Source: Saccoglossus kowalevskii (taxonomy: Eukaryota > Hemichordata > Enteropneusta > Harrimaniidae). Taken from it: a stretch of 64,000 bases of DNA. This document shows positions 36,532 through 50,900 of this stretch, piece after piece; within the stretch, counting starts at the first letter, position 1; each line of letters opens with the position of its first letter. Below the pieces are notes generated by a model. The model worked only from the letters and a program-made list of their open reading frames with translations. It did not search any database and was not told the DNA's origin. A program made the translations under genes and the position numbers. Where the stretch lies: contig NW_003137330.1 in the NCBI RefSeq assembly GCF_000003605.2, forward strand, positions 1 through 64,000, given 5' to 3'.

Positions 36532-36674
36532 GTCGTCACCTGCGCATGCGTACGTCAGATGGGCATAGCGTGTCATTGTTTACAAACAAGCGTCTACCCA
36601 TGAACCTTTGCGTTATTAGCGTGTGTTGTTATCGTCGCTCGGGACTCAATTCCCGCGCGTGCGCAGGTGACGAC
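36532..36674. repeat. 143-bp near-palindrome with NRF1-type arms
   Basis: The left arm GTCGTCACCTGCGCATGCG (36532-36550) is inverted at 36656-36674 (CGCGTGCGCAGGTGACGAC) with one mismatch in 19. The spacer is 105 bp. Each arm holds an NRF1-type site; the right one, CGCGCGTGCGCA at 36654-36665, fits the full 12-bp consensus on the minus strand. Each arm also holds a CACCTG E-box. A smaller stem CGGGA/TCCCG lies just inside the right arm. No target-site duplication is visible. It is either a small inverted-repeat element or a symmetrical promoter. Confidence 0.65.
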
Positions 36675-39600
36675 CCTTCTTCTTTATATATGTTTTTTTT
36701 GAGTAAGCAGAACTGTTTTTTGTTACATCCTTTTTCTCAACATTCACTATAATTTTGTAATTCTAGTCAGAGGATTATCAAAATCATTGTATTTTGTTTT
36801 ATACCAAAGTAGTCCGACCTTTCGTGTCTATAAGCTTTTATTCTAAATATTGTAATTCGACAGACAAGTTTCATGAATATTTAAAATCCTTGCATCTAAA
36901 CGTAAGGATTACAGTGGGATGACACAGTTCATTACAGTCATATTTTGATATGATAAAAAAATCGTAAATTGTTAAATACAACAGTGATAAAATAATAATA
37001 TAATGAACAGACGAATCGAATATTCCCCAGAGAGTATATTGTAGCGTGAGATAAAAAAAGAAATATTACATACAAGAACACACGACTGCTTCGGGTTGTT
37101 TATCTAACAAGGTCTACGCCAGGACGCTTCGCCTTACAATCAGGGCTTTCCCGAGTAAGTATATACTCAAGTACTGCATGTGATAAAACATAAAAATGCG
37201 TGCTATACAGATAACACAATACTTCTGATAAAAAAATTACTCCCAGTTTTTGTCAGAAGCAAAGTAAATTATGTGTAGTTTATCAACATTCCAGCTGACT
37301 GTCTAGATAAGTTTTGAGCTTTTTTCAGTTAGACTATGTCATGTATTTTTTTCTGTGCAGAGCTCGAAATTTATTTGTATTCGTATTGTATAGGGATACA
37401 ATTATAAAACCGAAAGACTTTGTCTATGGGCCGATATACAACCATCGTATTTAAGCAAATATTGTAACGTAGCATTGTATTCAAATGAAATTCATAAATA
37501 GACATAGTTATATACGTTAGGACATGCGCATTCGTATTCGCACTGGGTTCATATACCGAAGTATGAGTACATATTAACATTTTGCTTTGAGATAGAGAGA
37601 GAGGTATCTTGAAAATCAGTGACATGTCATTAGACTTGTCACAGTAAATCAGTATTTCAACTATCAGATTTATTATCTCCAATCAAGTGTCAGTTTTTAT
37701 TGAACGCGTCAAGATTTATTTTAAGTCGTAGATCTCCACTGAGATAACCATTGATCACGAAGTCGAATATACATTTACAAGAACCATGATATATGTCACC
37801 ACAGCGTGCTATAAAAATGTTCTGTAATCCTAAACAAAACAGAGGATGACGCCACTGAATCATTCTTTGCATACATACTCTAGTGTGTGTCGTATTAAAA
37901 GTAACAATAATTAACATATAGAATGTGTACATACAAATCATAGTATATTGTGTTCATCATTGGGATCGCAAAATAAATTCAATTCGATATTAAGGTGTTG
38001 ATGGTTGTTGCACCGGTATTGTGATCCGTATGCCCCAAATTCAAATCCAAACGTGAGTTGGAAACTCCTCAAAAATGTGTCGACTCTAACTCTGAGTGAG
38101 TGTGAAACAAACTTGAGAAGCCTAACAACGTCTCATATTACGGATTTAAGCTTATAAATGCACCAGCATACACACATACATACTATACAATGTCGTTTGG
38201 GGTTACTGTGAAACGATGATACGATACACATTGTTGTTTCCGACTGCAAGGAAGCGAACAGTTCAGAACGTCGGCGTTTGAACAACAACACTTTCGCAGA
38301 AACAACATAAACACGCATATTTTTTCAAATTCCGCCAAATAATATCAATGTCATACATATCACAATTAAATAATTAATTATTACGCATCGTAAGCATACG
38401 TAATTCACAATACCACGACAAATGGCGAGAAAGATATTGTTTTTAAGATCACTCGTGCGTAGTATATAAATTGCATACTTCCAGGCTCCAGGGAAAGAGT
38501 AAATAATATACGGACATAAATAAAAGACAAAACATTCTCATTTTAACGGCAATATTGTAGATGTATATAAATTATTTGTAATAGGTTAGTCAGTAGTTGT
38601 GTATCTTGGAAAGTGAAGTCAGATAACATAAATTCATCTGGACGAACGCCATAAACAGAACGAACTGACTTGAAAATATAATCATGCCATTTGCATGGTT
38701 AAGATGTTCTACACGTTATTTTACTCTCCTTCATACGTTTGCACAATAGCAATTGGAGAATGTTCTTCGATTTTAAAAATATCATGCAATGAACACTTGT
38801 TCTCAACAATTGAAAATACACCTCATATTCAATTTTTTTCTTTCAAATAATGTGACAAATTACATGGGTTACATGAAAAAGACTGATATATGATTGGTTA
38901 TCTTTTTATACCATCAATTGTTGATTATAGGTTTATATTGTATGGATTGTCTTTGGACACTAAAGGATTGTAATTAGTATTGCAGTAGGTAATAAGAAAT
39001 TACTTGTATGTCATGTATTCTTTGTCATTTATAATATAATTTTCCGATTCTCTAAATCTAGCAGGTCTCACACAAAGAAAATATCGATGAGTATCTACTG
39101 CTATAATACTAAGTACGATGATTAGTTGTCTAGTGTTATGTCCTAACGGCTGCCTCCCTGTTTGCAATGAACCACTCTAGTGCTTACCAATCTGACAGCT
39201 TGGCGATTTAGAGTGTGTCCGTGTCGCCATTGTAGTGATCAAGAGCCAACGCTTCTCACATAATATTGAGGGCTATATTCGCAGAAGATGTATACCATAT
39301 GGCATATCATCTGCTAACATTCAGTTAAGAAACACGCATTGCAAGAAATAACGAAAGTTAACAATTTCTTGTACAATTTAGTAGGGGGGCTATTGGCAGC
39401 CATGCTCTGGCTTGCTGTATTACTGATGCCATTATCTATTAAACATAACGTTGTTCTTAATTACTCTGCAGAGAGAAATCGATCAATCGATCAATTAATC
39501 AAACATATTTATATAACGCCAGTATTTACAACAGTGTTACACCCAAAGTCACTGTAATGCTTTTAATAAACGTTATTCGACTAATATACTAATATACTTA

Positions 39601-42600
39601 GATTGAATGCATTTGATCATTACGAACCTGTAGTTCTAATCAACTCTTAAATAATCGTCTATCACGCGGCACCATATTGTCTATGTCGCCTTGGGTATCT
39701 GCTCTTAGGCTTAACACTGGGTAGTAGAACTAATGCCGAATACGAACTTTATTTCGTGCGGGGACGATTTTAGATTTGTTTAAGTCTATCACGCACGTGT
39801 ATAACAACACCACAAGACTATACGATGTATCTTTGTTCGGGGACTGACTAATTAACCAAACCTTTTGTAGCGTGTTTATCATCAGGGGCAAAGGCAATAA
39901 ATTATTTCAATCTCTTAACAGCTTAACGGAAATTGAAAATATCGTTAACAATAGATGAATCGTATATGTCTATTATAAATATTAAATGCTCTGAAAAGGT
40001 CAGGTAAAATGTCACTTTGTGTTTATGTTCGTGAAATAAGAATACAGTGACTGCAATTGAGCATAAGTGATATATTGACAGGCTATTCACTGCACACCAC
40101 TCATGTGTATTCTGGTATTTTTAACAGTTTTTAATTTTGCTGAAGGTGGTGTGATTTGTGTTCAGCGAGCCTGTGAAAATAACAATTGCCGTAATTGGTA
40201 TCTCAGTGATCGCTATGGTTACAGTTCGTAACATGACGCACAAAGGTAGCCACGTTGGTTTACTTATATCAAGCCACGATGTTAAAAGGATCGTTGGAGG
40301 CTAACTAATTTTCACCATGTCAAAAGCATCAATAATGTGTCCAGTCGGGCGGGAGATGATCCTAGTGCTATATGCACTTTGTCATTCAGTCATGGTAATT
40401 ATGTGTATATTTGGGTTTCTTATTATAACACCAAATCTGAACACCCAGGTGTCGATGTTAGCGACCCTTTCTTCCCCGGCCAGTCCGTTAAGATATTCAG
40501 CAAACGCTACTCCATGTGAACGATTGGTTAAAAGTGCATGCAAATTAAAATATATGCTAAACTTGGAAAAATGCACCATGTCACATGTATTTCCGATATG
40601 GCTGTGATTACCATGTACATAGCGGTATCTGGGTATGGCACAGGGGTTTTCGTGTTTGCCTCCTATCAGGGGCTTTGTTCATTCGATTTCCATAGCTGAT
40701 TTTTTGCAGTATACACTTGGCGACAATCTACCCTACTCAACAATCACGAGATATTACATTTCGGGGACTATCATCCCATCTGATCGATTGCCCCGTGTGT
40801 AATTCGTTTCTGTGCTCAGTCCTTGTTAATACACCTTGCACGCTTAAAGGAGCAGCATATTTCCGCCGCGGGACGAGGTTCTCCATTTGCTTGCCAGCTC
40901 TCTGTTCATCAATCGAAGAAATATGTAAATAAATGTACTTTAATATTTGATCAGTGCACTATGTGTTGGAGCACTTTTGAAATAAACAACATTGATTTTG
41001 TATTATAAACACTAAAATTAAAACGGAGGCAGCTCAACAGTCACAGATTCGTGTGCATCCTAACGTGTAACGTGTCCAAGAGTGTGCAAAAAAGGAGCAT
41101 CAACCCTTAAACAGATATGTGTGACTCATGTAGTTTGCGATATATCTGGGAATTTGTGAATCCCTATTCACATTACAATGGCAGTCAATCACGTAGTTTC
41201 CTTAGTAATTATCATAACAGACATACACATCTCCCCGATGAACACTTTTCCTTTCGAAAACAGATTAAAGGTTATCTGAGGTCACACGACATTATACGAT
41301 GAAGCATGTCTTAATAGTGTAGCTAGTATGGGTCGTAGTGTACATTCACATTTTAAACTGGTTCAGATGCTGTAGTTACACGGTGCTTACGAGGTCGATA
41401 GATGAATTATAAAATTACTACGTTATTTGGAACATTTTGATTTGTACAGAAAATTTAAACATTTTGAATAAATAAATTGTAATTGCCTTTACCTATTCAC
41501 AATGACAATGAACTTTTGAGATATACACGTAGTTTTTTGTTAAACACTAGTTGATTAATTGTAGCATCAAAGCCATAAGCGTCGACCGTTTCCATCAGAT
41601 AGCGATAGATACAACAATATTGTGTGTACTTGAGACCAGCTTTAAGTCACTTAACCCTGCGCAATGTTGGGTGACATGTAACCACGACAACACTGGCCTT
41701 ATGCCTGACGACAAGTTCACATGTCTAATGGCAAAAAATGATATTATACAAATTATATCTCAAAATTTTTCAACGATTTTTCGACTTAGCATCATCAAAA
41801 TCTTGAAAATATGTAATTAAAACTATGTACACATAGTAGTAAATGTAATAGTAGGTGCCGGAACTGACGTAATTATATAAAAGCAGACAAAATGGACATA
41901 CGATAAAGGTCTAAATCCCAGCTGTGTTACTTCGGTTTTTTGAGGAGGGGGGTATGTCAGCACAAAATTCTTGCGCCATCACTTTTTACGCTGGTTATAC
42001 ATGTGCCTGTTGCTATTCAATTCTGTGTCTGTTCAATTCTATCGAATTTTATCGAACGAGTTTTTAAATAATTAATTCCGTCGATGTAATTTCCGACGAA
42101 CGGTAACAGCCATTACGTGAACGATGTCCAAGTTAAGTATGCTCAGTATGGCTATTAAATAAAGTTTATGCCTATTATAAGCAATTTAAAGCAGCTTTAC
42201 TTGTTGGTTTACAGCGACTGAAAGGCAAATGCATTTAAATATATTGCTCCGACTGCGGGTCACTGTGTGATTAATTATTCTTCTAATATCACGTCAAATT
42301 TATTTTTGTGGAACTGAGGATAAATAAGTACTAAATATGACTAAACTGCACCATCAGAAACATCCATTGTACAGATGATTAATGATTGAAGTTAAGAACA
42401 TTTGCATGAAATGTTTCATATATCATGTTGAGACTTGGCTACTTCGAATATACAATGCAGTTGTCTGTAACACATTTACTACCGGAAATTAACAATTTTG
42501 AAATGTGTCACCTACGTCACTGGCGTATGAATTTGAAAAGAAGGTGCGTCATAACCTGACGATTATGAGACGAAATTTACTCGGTCTTGGCTGTGGGAGA

Positions 42601-43705
42601 CGTCTTTTTATTACATCATGGTATAGATGGGAACAGGTTCCATCAATCATGTTGTATCTCTTCTCAGTGTTATTTACTGCCAAATCGATCTTTAAAATAT
42701 TAAGTGCGAAATCGAGTTGATGCACGGTGTTGGCATGTCAACTAGCATTTCGAAAACACATCTACTGTTGGTTATGCTCCTGGCTACAGATTTCGATTGA
42801 ACCTAAGATCCTCTTGACAAATGATAAAATGTAACCGTATCTTTAACAGGAACTTTAATCACTACAACAACTACTCAAATATTATATATTTTGCCTAAGT
42901 TTCTCAGCAACAGTTTTTTTTTGGTTGTATATTTATTGAAAGTATATATAATCATATGGACTATTTTTTGCTGAATATTATGTGTGGCCTGATTTTCTTA
43001 TGTTAAAAAAATAAACCCAAAAAATTATAGAATGATTATATCTATAAGCTCGGACACGTGTCACACTTTTCTAGGCTAGTCTTCTAGTTGAAATTCATCA
43101 ACAATCAAAGTTGCGTACGTAAGTATTTAGATATAGCTTGCTACTTGGGTGTAAAACGAATCTAATCATTAATACTGAGAGGCATATTGTTGTCTCGGCA
43201 GATTCAACGCAGGGATGTCTAGACAAACGCCCAGAGGTTTAGCACAACTGACTGTGACTCGATACATTGATGGGTTGCCATCAATTGTACCGGCCTCGGA
43301 AATATTCCGTTGAAATCGATGCAAAGCGAATAAAAGAGTATTGGATGTCAATTATGTACGAGTTGTATGTTGACCTCGGGTGTTTATTTGAACAAAAAAG
43401 TAATAGAAACCATATGTCACCACGTGTAATTGGAGTTCAACTATTCCCGTAACACGCACTTGATGCGTCACACGACGTGTATCGGGTTATTTCGCACCTG
43501 CTACACTCTAATGTGTTGTTTTTTGTAGCTTCTACAGCAAGTATGAATGTAGTATAATATGGACACCTATATAGATCATCTGTGAATATAATTCAGATAT
43601 ACTTTGATCAAAATTGGGAGGGGAAGAAAAGTCACGCCATCCACCCGTATTGTTGTAATCTTAAATGAAGTTATGATGATATTACCCGATATTTGCAACT
43701 ATTAT
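36675..43705. other. long non-coding stretch, nothing firm
   Basis: About 7 kb without a convincing gene. The longest frames, 103 codons on the minus strand at 37371-37682 and 96 codons on the plus strand at 40317-40607, lack splice support and recognisable domains. A degenerate tRNA-like phrase near 37993-38050 was considered and rejected. CpG-richer, more balanced sequence occurs around 40.2-40.9 kb without an identifiable product. Confidence 0.4.
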
Positions 43706-43933
43706 ATGAGACACAATGTCTCGGTAATGCCACAAAACTCAGTCTTTAAAACAGCACTTCGCTGGACGCCACAGTGTCAAAGAAACAGAAGAAGGCCAAA
43801 AACCGCATGGAGAAGAACCATTACCAAAGAACTTGCTCAAGCGCACCTGACCTGGAGTAGAGTAGAGATAGTGGCCAAGGATACACAGGAATGGAAGAAC
43901 CTGATTGCAGCCTTATGTCCCGGTGTGGGATGA
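43706..43933 (+). pseudogene. non-LTR retrotransposon (LINE) 3' end fragment
   Basis: The frame ends with residues typical of the C-terminus of non-LTR endonuclease-reverse transcriptase proteins: VMPQNSVFKTALRWTP, then NRRRPKTAWRRTITKELAQA, HLTWSRVEIVAKDTQEWKNL and IAALCPG before a TGA. The RMPxxS...ALRWTP, GRPKTTWRRT, LTW...AxDRxxWRxL and ALCP landmarks are characteristic of this tail. Only about 75 residues are recognisable. The catalytic reverse transcriptase and endonuclease domains are absent, so it is a 5'-truncated dead copy, the usual outcome of incomplete target-primed reverse transcription. The clade cannot be assigned from this part. Upstream codons from 43604 are in frame but not recognisable. 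Confidence 0.8.
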
Positions 43934-46900
43934 AAGGGACCACAGATATCACAAAACGCTCGTACAAGTATACACCTTCCATATAACGACCACATACGGG
44001 CACGTTTTGTTGCAATGTTTGCTTAACGGATTATATCACGAATGTTTTTGTGCATAGATCTACTGTTTGTACCTTAGCTGTTTCACATTATAACGAATTA
44101 ACAGACTCTTATTTTCCAAGTGAAAGCTGTGGCAGTTTACACTCCCGTTTTTATTTTGCAGTTCTTGTACCGACCATGTCAGGTTGACGTGCAGTGAAAT
44201 GACATGTGTTCCACAATTGCATATACAATTCTCCGTCGCATCATACCGTAAGCAATCAACGACTACCAAAATATGTGTCTTTTATCTGTATTGTGCCTTC
44301 CGGGAAATATATGTATTGCCATGTGTGCATGCTGTGTAACATATGGGGCTAATTTAATTAAACAGTAATTCATGATTGTTCTGAGATGTCCCCTAGGTAT
44401 ACCATAACGTATTCTAATGCACCACACTGAACAGTGTCTTCTCTGTCGTTACCGGACTGCGGGATATAAACTATTCAGTACACATCCTGAGATTCTTTAT
44501 GAGAATCCGCAGAATATGTAAATAACAGGATATTAAATAAACATCAAATGCACGTACTGTGAATACAATTACACAATAACAGAAAGTTGATCTGTCTGCA
44601 TATGCAAACGCGCGCGCTCACTGAAACTCGACATACCGCCGCAATCTCTGTTGGTTAAATGTTTGTACCCGTCTTGGACTGTGATCTTTGTTTTTTACGG
44701 TAGCAAAGTTATTTACACGCCTTTGGGCTGTCTTGGAAATGCGGTGCTATTACCAAAACATCCATTAAACAAGGCTTGACATTTATATATTTACAAAAGC
44801 ATTATAATGGCATTTTTATTTTACAATAGTGGCAATACAGCGCAGCGATCTTACTATACAATCCCCCTTACGTATCGATTATTCAATCCACTACCATGGA
44901 TATCGACACTTTTCAGGCAGCTGAGTATTTGAAATAAGGCTATAGTCAGTATGTGTTTTGCTACAGAGTGTCCATTACTAGTATTTGATACCCTTTTAGA
45001 ACATCAACATAGTTTAAACAACCCCACTCGTTTTATGAGTGCGATTTATAATAGCCGCTTTTAATTCATATCGTAGAACTCTAAATTATACGTGCGATGT
45101 TTAATCCGCTGAGACTCGTTATAGATAAAAATACAGAGACTAATTTCATAGGTGTAGATGCCCTCGCGTATATTTTTTTGCTAAATCCGTGTGTATATTT
45201 TGATTTTACTGAGTTCTGAGTTCAGGATGGCAAATCCGGAGATGTTAACGCAATGCATTATTAATGATCATCGCCATCAGTAACCTATTTAAACCCAGCT
45301 CTAAGTTGTACCACACACAGATAATTCACCCAATCTGTTAAATGACACAACAATTTAACGACCGCATTGATCAGGCAGAGTAAACAAAGGAATAAAACCA
45401 AACTTTTTTCAAGGAAGTTTTCTTTGGAACATGTTCACTGACTGATTTGTGATGATTTTGCAGTAGCAAAGATAACTAATAGTGCAGCCCTAAGATTTAA
45501 GTTTTTCTAACAATATTCCCTATAACAATGCTCAAATCCACGAGATTAAATGAATGAACGCATTTTATGCAAATTAACAACATCTAGGAGTACACCACTG
45601 ACTAAACGTCACAACTTGTATGTCATTCGTACTCCCTAGATTTTGTTACACATGAATCGTAGACAATATCTCAACTTTGCTTGAAGTGAGCGTAAAATAT
45701 ATCATACGCACAAAAAAACCATAAATCGACACAAAGATCGACTCTTCTTTTACTTCAGTTTACTCCAATGTCACGGTCGTGTACAGTGTTTAATTTTTAA
45801 TACTTGTTTAAATAAGAAACTAATTATAAACTGTGCATGTTATTAGTTTCAGATCATTTGCATATGCAACGTCACTAATAAGCGTGTTATCGCGTGTAAT
45901 TTGCTCGTGAGCATCGGTAACCTCTGACACACACCGTCGATTTTTTTTCTGCTCGACGTACTGCTGCTCATATTTTCATTTTTTTTATATTTTAGGGTAA
46001 TATAATTGTGATTCTGCACTGCTTGTTATTGCGCGATATCAGGGTTCTCATGGGAAGTTCGCTTAAATAATGAGTTTGACTGCGTCATGTTAATTGTTGC
46101 GCACATACTCGTTTTTCCCTGTTATCGCGCAACAATGAGCATTGCTTCGTACTATTTTCCTAGTGAGTGCTGTACTGGATTTTGTATTGCAATTATTTGT
46201 TTGCAAAATATATGCAAATAAGTCAACTGCTGTGCATTCTTCTCACTTTTAATAGAGCTCTAACATTCCACAATATTAATCAGACAGATTTTACCAGAAT
46301 ATGTTAGTTTCTATTAACAATGCTCTAGACACAGCCTTCCTGTAATTCGATGTTCGCGTTTACTTGATACTGCAATGGTCCATTAACGCACCGGATCTAA
46401 ACATAGCACAAATTACCACAATTGCGATTCTGTGTAGATGCACAAACATGGTAAAAACAATCAATGTGAAAGTCTAGTGTTATAGAGTGGTATATCTGCA
46501 CATGTTGTGATGCGAGTACGTTAACCACGCGCACTGTACCAAGCCCAGGTTAGACGACACGAAATTGACACATTGGTCGTAGACTGCACAAAGCCATTCT
46601 GAAATGCAACGACCTGAAGTCGTGTCACAAAATTAATTCAACTTTTGCAATAGTGGTTGATGAAATGCCGTGACTTTAATTGAACATGCGTCCCGAATTC
46701 CACAGGGAATATCATGGTCCAATGCTCAAAACGATCTAAGTTGCCAGATCAATCATAGCAGTTATTTTGCCCTTTGACATTTCATAGTTGACCTACATAA
46801 GGACTGTCGCCGTGAGATATATTGTGACTCGTGACATCATTAGACCAGGAAGAGTCGACAATAATGGAACGACTGATGCGTGCACTGCTGATACACTCCG

Positions 46901-47584
46901 GAAAAGTTTGATTTAACCTTTTATAGAAACTCATTAAAAATCAATTCCTAATAATGAACTAGTTACTGATGTTATCCAAACGCCTTTGTCTGAATGTCTG
47001 TATTTAAAATAACTTTATTTCACGGTCATTTCTCCCGAGAATCACTAATTATTCGATCGTTAAAACGCCACAGTCGATGTGTTCGATACATATATCATAC
47101 GAAGTATACAACTCGCGTAAAACATCAGAACGGTTGCTGCGTTTAGGCTGTGGCATTAAGTATAAGTAACACCTATGTACGTGTTTTAAAGTTATCCTTG
47201 TTTGAATACTCTGGTGAAATTGTCCCTTTGTCCTAAACATGTTTCTAATATGCATCATTGTAAACCTTTTTGAAGTTCAAGTGGGTCATTTATTATTGTG
47301 TCGCTGACATTTTCTTAATTTGCGGTATTTTATCATCCAAACAAATTATACAATAACTAAGCAATAGATGTATGTATAATGTTCGCGACAAGCAGGTCGC
47401 ATAAAAACGACAAACCTAATAAACTTAAACATTTCAATATGAGCAAAATAGTATCCATCCGTTGACTGCACTCGTTGAATCCGCGAACTGCACATAATTG
47501 TACGTATTTATATGTTATTCCCAAATTACCAGAATTAGAAATCTAATACACAGTTTAATATATTACTTAGATAAATCAAAATTA
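43934..47584. other. non-coding stretch, nothing recognised
   Basis: Starts with the presumed 3' flank of the LINE fragment; no poly(A) or short tandem tail is clear. The rest is AT-rich unique-looking sequence with only chance frames of up to about 70 codons. Confidence 0.45.
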
Positions 47585-47695
47585 CAAAATCATATACGAA
47601 TATATAAACATAAAACCCAAAATTCGAACTCGCAACTAAGCGAATGCATATAGCAGACGCGCTCTTCGCTCCACCTAGCCGCACTGACCTGAAAA
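47585..47695 (-). mobile_element. tRNA-derived SINE, minus strand
   Basis: On the minus strand the order is GGCTAGGTGGAGCGAAGAGC (A-box region, TAGGTGGAGCG at 47668-47678), GCGTCTGCTATATGC, then TTAGTTGCGAGTTCGAATTT with the B box AGTTCGAATTT at 47620-47630. The GGCTAGGTGG...AGCGCGTCTGC...GTTGCGAGTTCGAAT pattern is that of a classical tRNA-derived SINE head. Downstream (toward lower coordinates) it runs into AT-rich sequence, and the body and tail are not separable. The B box has lost the final CC. Confidence 0.6.
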
Positions 47696-47900
47696 AATAA
47701 ATGCGTACTTACAAATACTAGATGAGCATGCGCATTTAGAATCATAAAATGAACTTGCATGATATATTTCTGCACTCAATTAAAGCCTATTGGTATATGA
47801 CTTTGAGATATCTTTACTTCATAAGAACCGACCATCATCAAACGTTCAAAGTACATTATAAAGCGGAACAAACGCAACAAATATTTTCGTTTCGTTTCCC

Positions 47901-47981
47901 ACGTAATGACATTTCGTTCTGTTTTTAAGTTCGATTTTACACATAACGCGGGATCTCGCAGTGAACGGAGTATGGTCTATT
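47901..47981 (+). mobile_element. fragment of the 13.2-kb inverted-repeat element
   Basis: Aligns with the right end of the element at 13231-13599: CTGTTTTTAAGTTCGATTTT, then ACACATAACGCG, ATCTCGCAGTG and ACGG followed by TATGGTCTATT at the end (47971-47981). Identity is about 80% by eye. The left arm is not found in the 300 bp upstream, where a SINE lies, so this copy is truncated. Orientation is the same as at 13.2 kb. Confidence 0.7.
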
Positions 47982-50900
47982 GGAAATACAGACACAATAC
48001 AAGCATATAAACATGGAATACAGGATTCGAAATATGCTTTTCTTGGAGCGAACATCCTTGCCATACGATCACTCGGCCACAGCCTAATAAATTGTATACA
48101 TTCTACGTCCTTGTAAAATCGACTAATACACTAGCGGCGATAGTTCTTACTTTTTAAGATCGATTGTTGATGACCTTTCCTTTCATCCGAAATAATGCTT
48201 CTGAGTATTCATATGCTTATGTAGGGATTTGTATTCCATTAAAGACACTGTTAGCAAGTCTGAATACCTATAATAACCTCACGGATATATTTGTCTTGTT
48301 GTATAGCAAACCTCGTTTCACAAGGTAACGCCATTGGCATTGTAAACCTTGGCTAATTCCTAATCCGTTTATCTAATTCATAAAACCGTAATATAGGAAA
48401 TGGGGCCTGGATAGGTATAAACCACCGAAGGTGTACTTTTGATGTCTCGTCGTGGTGTGTATCAGAAGGATAAATGATGTGTTAATTTAATTAATACACG
48501 ACATTACTATTCAAGTAGTCTGACAAACATTACACAGAGATTCTTCTAATATTCAGAAATACCATTTGAGAGTACACGTGCAGTCCGTGTTGTATACATA
48601 AATCCAGCTTGTGTGTTTTAATATATTTAAAGAGGATTACGTCACACAATAATATATTATTTATGAAGCTGAAACAGCTTAAAACAAATCCATATTTAAA
48701 TAGAACATTCTCAAGGGTCTATGGAAAATCATAATAAATTAGTTAAAGTAATTGCTTAATCATCGCCCGGGAATAATATTCAATCAATACTCTGAATTCC
48801 GAATTGCGTTCTTTAAAGAAATTGTTGATTTTATCACAGAGTTTCTCGCGTTGTATAAGTTTATTCAATCCACGAAAATAAAATCGATAATCAGTCATAA
48901 TTTTTACTCTCAAAGATTGCAAGTCAAGTTTTCTTCCCATCTACTCCCTTATATCTAAGTCATTGCTGTTGTTTAAACATCCAGTGGAAGCTATTATAAA
49001 AAAATAATCTGATGGGACTCCGATAAGTTGGGCTTAATTATACTCATTATTGAAACGATATTAATTATTTAATGGTAATAATTACATTACATTTGTGACT
49101 AATGTGACATGCTATAATGAGATCATACATGCAAATAGACAAACATTAATTTGACTTCTTATACAAATATTAAAGATTAAATGTTCTATCAATAATGTAT
49201 TTAAGAGCTGCGCTTTCAATCCATAATGAGGCTATTCATTCATTTAGATCTCCCTAATACGACATTCCAGCCTAGTCATGTGATCACGTAGTACGTGAAT
49301 GTGTGTTCCGCATTAAATCCGCGAGATTAAAACACACCAAAGAATAACAGTTCAATTTTGGATATAATTTGAAATAGCTTGTAGACTTTCAAATAGTCGA
49401 CACTTATTTGACAATTAGTTTTCTTTTGAACTCTGGAATTGCACTGCGAGACAGTAAATTCATGTGGCGTAAACGTCAGTATAAATCCGAATTAAGCCTT
49501 CGACAGCTTGGTGTTATTTTAACCTAGATTTGTATAACCATTCTGCAATCCTCGTATTGCTGTATATCAAAGGTTGTTTCCTTTAGGCCAGCTTAGTTTC
49601 ATCTCCACTCAAGTCTCCCTTAAGTACAGACGAGCGATGAATTGATTCAGACCAACGGATTGTATACGTTACATGTTTCGCCACTATAACACGTAGACAC
49701 GGTGTGATAAGAAACACATACATATTGAAATGGTCACTATCATTAAACAACTATATGTGATTGGTAATACACAAACTTGTAGAAGGTTAGTTGATAAGAT
49801 CAGAACAAGTCATTACAGTTGTCTAAATCACCATCTTGCGAAAGCTTCTTGTAAGTTTTCCGGAAACACCAGTTAAGATCTGTTTCACTTTCGATTAATA
49901 ATTAAAACTTGCTACTGATGAGTTGAAAGATTAAAGGCATTCACTGTAACGAGTCCCCAGAGGGCATTGGACTGAAAAAAAAATAACATAAAGTGTAGAT
50001 AAAGCGGGCATAACTTAGAGATTATGTGTCTTAATGTGAAATGCTGTTGATAGTTATTCAAATCTTTAGTGACAAGGGAATATCTGTGTGCCATTTAAGT
50101 CATTAATGCTGAATTTCAGATGAGAATCATTTCATGATTTCCCGCTATGTCAGTAAGATCACTGAAACAATGCAATAGTTTGTAAAGTAATTTGTAAGGT
50201 ATGTATTCACAGCAAGGTTTATTGTAACTATTTTTGATTCATATAATGGTCGGTGACGTATATCAAATGTTGAAGGCGAATAATTAATAGCTTCAAAAAC
50301 CAAAATAATTTCAGGAAGAAAATGAAATGCATGGTGACGTCAGAGGTAATGATAATACTAAAAAAAATGATTACCTTACTTGTTATTACTTGTAGAACTC
50401 TAACAAAGAGATAATAGTTACAGATTACAGACTTTCTCAAACTAAAAGTTTTCAAATAAACTTTGGAATCGTTAATATGGTTTCATTTTTACATATATGG
50501 TCCGCGTGTACCAAATGGCCTATCACCGTACGTTTGTAAACGTGACATCGTAACTACGAATAAAAAGCCTGAAAATGACGCTAGGGTGAACAAAAATGAA
50601 AGTGTGTGTATGTGCATGAACCATTTCGGTATGGTAAGGGCTTTATATACTAACAATAATATTTAATATATAATTAGATTCTTTACTAAAAGCCAAAAAA
50701 GAGTAATCATAATACAGCAGGTGAAATATGGTAATATTTTTTCTTCAATAACACCCTTATGTACCCTTTTCAATTACGATAATTGAACATTCGTTTTGTC
50801 ATACAATTAACTATTGCAATAATCTAACTGTAATCCCTCAAGAGCATAAACGATGATCTCGGTGATTGTTCTTAAAACACATTACATTTTCCGATTTGGG

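Noticed and set aside
37993-38055. tRNA-like phrase with AATTCAAATCC as a possible B box
   Set aside because: No A box at an acceptable distance and no foldable arms; too degenerate to call.
40317-40607. 96-codon plus frame and overlapping frames on both strands
   Set aside because: Three frames are open over the same stretch, none with good splice sites or a recognisable domain; a locally balanced composition explains it.
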